Shown piece after piece: positions 60,294-64,000 of a stretch of 64,000 nt of DNA. The position numbers were made by a program, and so were the translations under genes. The notes beneath the pieces were generated by a model, which was not told the origin of the DNA, searched no databases, and saw only the letters and a list, made by a program, of their open reading frames with translations. Positions within the stretch are counted from its first letter, which is position 1, and each line of letters starts with the position of its first letter. Where the stretch lies: positions 6,197,501 to 6,261,500 of the forward strand of contig NC_037090.1 of NCBI RefSeq assembly GCF_002994745.2. Reading direction: 5' to 3'. The stretch comes from Rosa chinensis. Lineage: Eukaryota > Streptophyta > Magnoliopsida > Rosales > Rosaceae.

Positions 60294-63200
60294 CTACAGT
60301 TCGTCCTGAAAAAGCAAAACACAAAACAATTTGATCAGTTAACGTACTAATTATGCGGTTGAGTTGACTAACAACAATGTGCAAGAAAGAAAGAAAGCCT
60401 ACATGTTTTGCAGCCTCTTCCGCGGCCTCTTCAGCCTCTTCTAGTTTGGATTCAGCATCAGAGTCCTCTTCAGCATCATCTTCATCATCCTCAGCCTGTA
60501 AAACACGGGGAGGGCAAAGTTAGGACCACAGACACAAGAACATGGTAAATCCAAGATCTTTCAGGTAACAGTTCACAGTTAGGACCACAGAAGATAAACA
60601 AAGATTTTTCCGGTAATGGTTAATAGGCTTACATCAGAATCAGCTGGCTCATCCTTGGACTCCTCTTCCTGTTGAAGCTTCTCTGCCTCTTCAAATGCTG
60701 CTTTCTCAGCCTGAAGAAATTCATGGGAATTCGATAAGAAATCTAAAAGCACATCGTAAAAACAGCTAGGCAGTGGTATCTACGATAAACATACATCTTT
60801 CTGTTTTCCCCATGTGTCTTCAGCCAGCTGCTTGGCATACTCCGGCTCATCAGTGATCACGATATTGTCAAACAGAGTTCCAGATTTCACCTGGCACATT
60901 ACACATAATGATGATCAGAAAATGAATATCATGGGAATACAAATAGCAAACTGGGAAGTAATAAATGAAATTACCTGCCACAATTCAATTCCGACATACT
61001 TCAAGTTGGGGAAAACATATAGGTCAGGGTCATCGGTGAATTTTGGGTTGTCAATCAATGGTGCCTTCCACTTTCCCTTGTAGTTGGGGTTCTTAATTTT
61101 CTGCAAGGAAGGGGAGCAAATCATGAACTGTTCTAAAAGTTACATTTATGAGCCTATTATAAAAAATAAAAAATAAAGAATTTCACAAACCTTTGGGCTC
61201 CATTCACCCTTGTATTCAGGGTTGGGGATGGTTGGGGCTGTCCATTCACCATCTTCCTCATCATCCCAATCTTCGGGCTGAAACACCAAACCACGTCAGT
61301 GAGCGACAAAATTATTCTGCAATATAGGTGCAATATTTCAAAACCCCAAGTGGAGTCATTACCTTCTTGGCTTCGGGATCTGAGATTTCCTTGGGAATGT
61401 CATCATGTCCCTACAAAATAGACAATAAGAATCAGTATGGCTGTTATATTCACCACATATAAGCCATAAAAAAGAACTAAACTTATTATACTGGGAGACT
61501 ACCTCTGGCTTCTTGTCTTCAGGGTCTGGGATGAATTCCTTGTCGTCCCAATCTTCAGGCTGCCAACAATAGATAGTCAATAATCATTCATCAACCTTTC
61601 AGTAATGATTACTTCGTTGAAATAAAAATAAAATAAAAACCGTTGGGATTTACCTTCTTGGCTTCGGGATCCTTGATTTTCTTTGGAGGAAGAAGATCCC
61701 AATCACTGTAGAGGCTACCAGTTTGCTTCTCTACATTGTCAATAAGGATGCTGTAGGTAGCATCTGGGCGGATGATAAAGGTATAGACATGAGTGAGCTG
61801 GTCAGTCTCACAAGGTACATCCTTCTTGATCAATTTATTTGTTTCGTTGTAGTGGAGAATTGCATGCACTTTCTTGGTGCTGTATCCACAGATATCTGGC
61901 CCGAACATGATGCTGCAAACCAAAAATAAATCAATATTAGCAATTTAAATGTGGTAAGGAAATTGAATTACAGAAACAAAATGAGCAGACACTCAAACCA
62001 AAAGGTGAAATCACAAACCTGTATGGGGTATCCCCACCAAACTTCTTCTGATCTACATCACCACTGAGCAATTTGATATAGCCACCGCCACAGTCAAGTT
62101 TCTGTTCATGCTTCACAGAAAACTGGAACACTAGTGTTTTATCCTTGTTGCTGAATTCAGGGAACTCAGCTGATATGGCATAGAACCGGTAGTCCTCACT
62201 GGTTTGGATACCTGGAACAAGAACCAAAGTCCGTGAATAAGGTCATCCGGACACTATTCCACATGTTTCAAACACAACCAAGGAAAACCGCAGACATTAT
62301 TGGTTTAAAAGTGTACCTTTGTCATTAGCGTCGCCGTTCCATTTGCCAGAGGTGTAGTTCCATTCCCCAGCTAGGTTCTCATCTTTCTTCCAGTCAGATT
62401 TAACCCAATGTTTCTCCCATCCATCTGTGAAATCATACAGGAAAAACAAAAGAAATGAAGGCCAGATAACAGAACAAGAAAAATATCTTACCACAAAAGA
62501 GCTAGAGATCTCAGAGATGTAGAACTATTACATTTACCATGGAAATAAACTTATTCACTCGCTTTTTACAGTCATTATTATCCTAGCTGAACAAGATATG
62601 CTACTAGTTGACACTAATACTCCATGTCTCTGTCACTCTGACCAAGACATGTCGCTTTCCTCATTAAATTACCAAAGCTGAAAACCAATTCAGTTTTCAA
62701 GCCTTCAACAAAATCCAGCACTGAGTTGACAAACATTTTATTGGTCAATTGACAAGTTCAGCAACAGAAACAAGCATGAATTCAAAGTTCCTTTTCACCT
62801 ACCAAGCCCTGGAAATTTAAATACACAGCATACATTCACTCATTATGATACCATTTTGGATGGGACTATCTCCCACACTGCCACTACACAAAGAACAAAC
62901 ACCACTGAACCGAAACCGAACCATAAACCTTTTAATTACTGATATCTCCATCCGGTGCCAATCGTGTATTGACTATAAAGCAAAAGCATAAACCTTACAA
63001 CTCCTATTGAGTCACTGACCAGATACACGTACACGTACACTCACACATTCACCATTTCAATTATGACCATAACCAAAAACCACAAATCAAGCTGAAAACT
63101 CAACAATACATCAAGTTTCTAACAGATCCATGCCATAACAGTAAATTCCATTCACCCTAACACCTCCGCACACAAATCAACGATGCAAAAACAACCAGAT

Positions 63201-63462
63201 CGAATCGCAGAATCACAGTCAGCACCGATCCTCCATAAACCGAACGCAATTACATCACACACAAAACCTCATAAACCCTAATTCACCGAAAATGCAAACA
63301 AACACTGATCGAACACACATACAGATACAGAGTGAGAATCAGAGAGAGAGATTTGTGTATACCTTCGAATTTCTCTTCGAAGAAGACCTTGGCGGAGGCG
63401 ACGGCGAGGAGAGAGAGAAGGATCAAGGACGCCAAGCTAGGATGTCGAGCCCTAGACGCCAT
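60294..63462 (-). CDS. CRT: Calreticulin (ER lectin chaperone, HDEL)
   Basis: A 418-residue ER calcium-binding lectin that folds monoglucosylated glycoproteins. Exons are 63462-63363, 62424-62317, 62211-62019, 61912-61654, 61559-61503, 61410-61363, 61277-61191, 61100-60975, 60890-60795, 60710-60633, 60495-60403 and a 12-bp last exon, 60305-60294. A signal peptide covers residues 1-24. The N domain has [16 protein letters not shown] and IMFGPDICG, including the conserved cysteine pair. The P domain has PEDWDD repeats in separate small exons, then [10 protein letters not shown] and [10 protein letters not shown]. The acidic C domain ends HDEL, the last three residues coming from the micro-exon. 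An upstream in-frame TTG near 63474 is ignored; the ATG at 63462 starts the signal peptide. The first intron is 938 bp. Plant CRT1/2 class is likely. Confidence 0.97.
62425..63362. other. First intron of calreticulin
   Basis: A 938-bp intron with clean borders. Nothing else is recognised inside it. Confidence 0.8.
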
Positions 63463-63479
63463 TGTTTTCACCAAGCAAG

Positions 63480-63495
63480 AGAGAGAGAGAGAGAG
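63480..63495. repeat. (GA)n in the calreticulin 5' UTR
   Basis: A short GA run just upstream of the start codon, inside the presumed leader. Confidence 0.85.
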
Positions 63496-63540
63496 GACAG
63501 TTGCAGCTACAGAGTGAGAGTCGTAGCAATCGGGGGTCCG

Positions 63541-63547
63541 TTATATA
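63541..63547 (-). promoter_or_regulatory. TATA box of calreticulin
   Basis: The minus strand reads TATATAA about 80 bases upstream of the ATG, with no rival nearby. Confidence 0.75.
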
Positions 63548-63620
63548 GGCCTCTACCGGTTTGGATTTTACTGCTGCGGTCAAAAAGTTAATTTCAGCTC
63601 GGGTAAGACTCTGAGTTCGA

Positions 63621-63628
63621 TGACGTGG
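63621..63628. promoter_or_regulatory. UPRE-like site (TGACGTGG) upstream of calreticulin
   Basis: TGACGTGG matches the unfolded-protein-response bZIP core. It lies about 75 bases upstream of the TATA box, a usual place for such a site. Confidence 0.6.
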
Positions 63629-63673
63629 ACGAGTGGGAAATCGCCACATCAGCTCAGCCGGTCATTGGTATGA

Positions 63674-63692
63674 TGTGGCGGTGCGGGATTGG
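63674..63692 (-). promoter_or_regulatory. ERSE-I-like element upstream of calreticulin
   Basis: The minus strand reads CCAAT-(9 bases)-CCACA, one base short of the ERSE-I consensus CCAAT-N9-CCACG. Together with the nearby UPRE-like site it supports ER-stress induction of this chaperone. Confidence 0.55.
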
Positions 63693-64000
63693 GCTTTAGC
63701 GGAAATGGAGACTGCAGCAATTGGGCGCGACACGTAGGTGTGAGGTCATGTGAGTTTACGGAAGTGCCCCTGCAGCTACCTACCCTGATTGGGTAATCTG
63801 GTGGTTACAACCAAAAGTTCAAAATCCTGATTGGCATGGCAATTAATGACATTTATCTTCGTAATCCATTTTGGCTTAAGAAAATTTTAATACTTAATTT
63901 GCAGATAGGATTAGAAAAAAAAGATTGCTGAGCCAGTGAGCTTCTTTTTTTTTTTTGAAACGATTGCTGAGCCTCTTTTGTGAAGAACAAAAAGGTTATT
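63693..64000. other. Distal upstream region of calreticulin
   Basis: It contains further CCAAT boxes in reverse (ATTGG at about 63719, 63788 and 63830) and an ACACGTAG string at about 63729. No gene is seen up to the window edge. Confidence 0.5.

Noticed and set aside
63463..63474. Four-residue N-terminal extension of calreticulin.
   Set aside because: It would start at TTG, and the ATG at 63462 begins a proper signal peptide.

Overview
The window is nuclear DNA from a flowering plant. Genes have many short introns with GT/AG borders, intergenic DNA is AT-rich, and plant-only families are present (TRM/DUF3741-DUF4378, DUF1645, a CKI1-type histidine kinase, PDIL2-type disulfide isomerase, HDEL calreticulin). 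Copia, L1-type LINE, MULE, MITE and SINE remains fill the gaps. The look is that of a eudicot, and I would guess Rosaceae from the style of the repeats, but that placement is an impression and not proven here.

Layout. 1-2777: 5' part of a minus-strand Ty1/copia-type element with its own gag ORF, a GC-rich tandem-repeat leader and a 217-bp LTR. 4626-8419 (+): TRM6/7/8-like protein. 13331-14527 (+): DUF1645 protein. 17855-21044 (-): PDIL2-1-like disulfide isomerase. 21982-22053 (-): tRNA-Pro(CGG). 22266-25250 (+): SNU23/ZMAT2 splicing factor. 26094-26543 (-): small unknown protein. 26790-28660: tandem duplication carrying a fold-back MITE, whose second copy runs into the last codons of a small secreted/membrane protein gene (28647-29561, -). 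31753-33561 (-): SAR1 GTPase. 33785-34280: tandem array with a G22 run. 34321-35996: non-autonomous Mutator-like fold-back element with perfect 9-bp target duplications. 36130-40367 (-): decayed, 5'-truncated LINE with perfect 17-bp target duplications. 40411-43873: SINE, MITE and copia remnants. 44424-45577 (+): universal stress protein. 45929-51739 (-): four-member tandem array of cyclic-phosphodiesterase (2H) genes, one of them a fragment. 52819-53920: solo LTR-like sequence. 54907-59233 (+): CKI1-like hybrid histidine kinase. 60294-63462 (-): calreticulin.

Exon models were joined by hand. Each multi-exon model given as intact closes in frame, with codon phases that agree across every intron: TRM-like 893 aa, PDIL2-1-like 362, SNU23 201, DUF7731-like 169, SAR1 193, USP 169, CPDase copies 193/191/193, CKI1-like 1060, calreticulin 418.

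Three genes act in the early secretory pathway (PDIL2-1, SAR1, calreticulin). The upstream regions of PDIL2-1 and calreticulin carry exact or near-exact ER-stress elements, which suggests shared control by the unfolded protein response. No wholly new system is evident. The most unusual items are the copia primer-binding site that matches the anticodon arm of tRNA-Ile, the tandem cyclic-phosphodiesterase cluster, the fold-back MULE, and the duplication abutting a stop codon.
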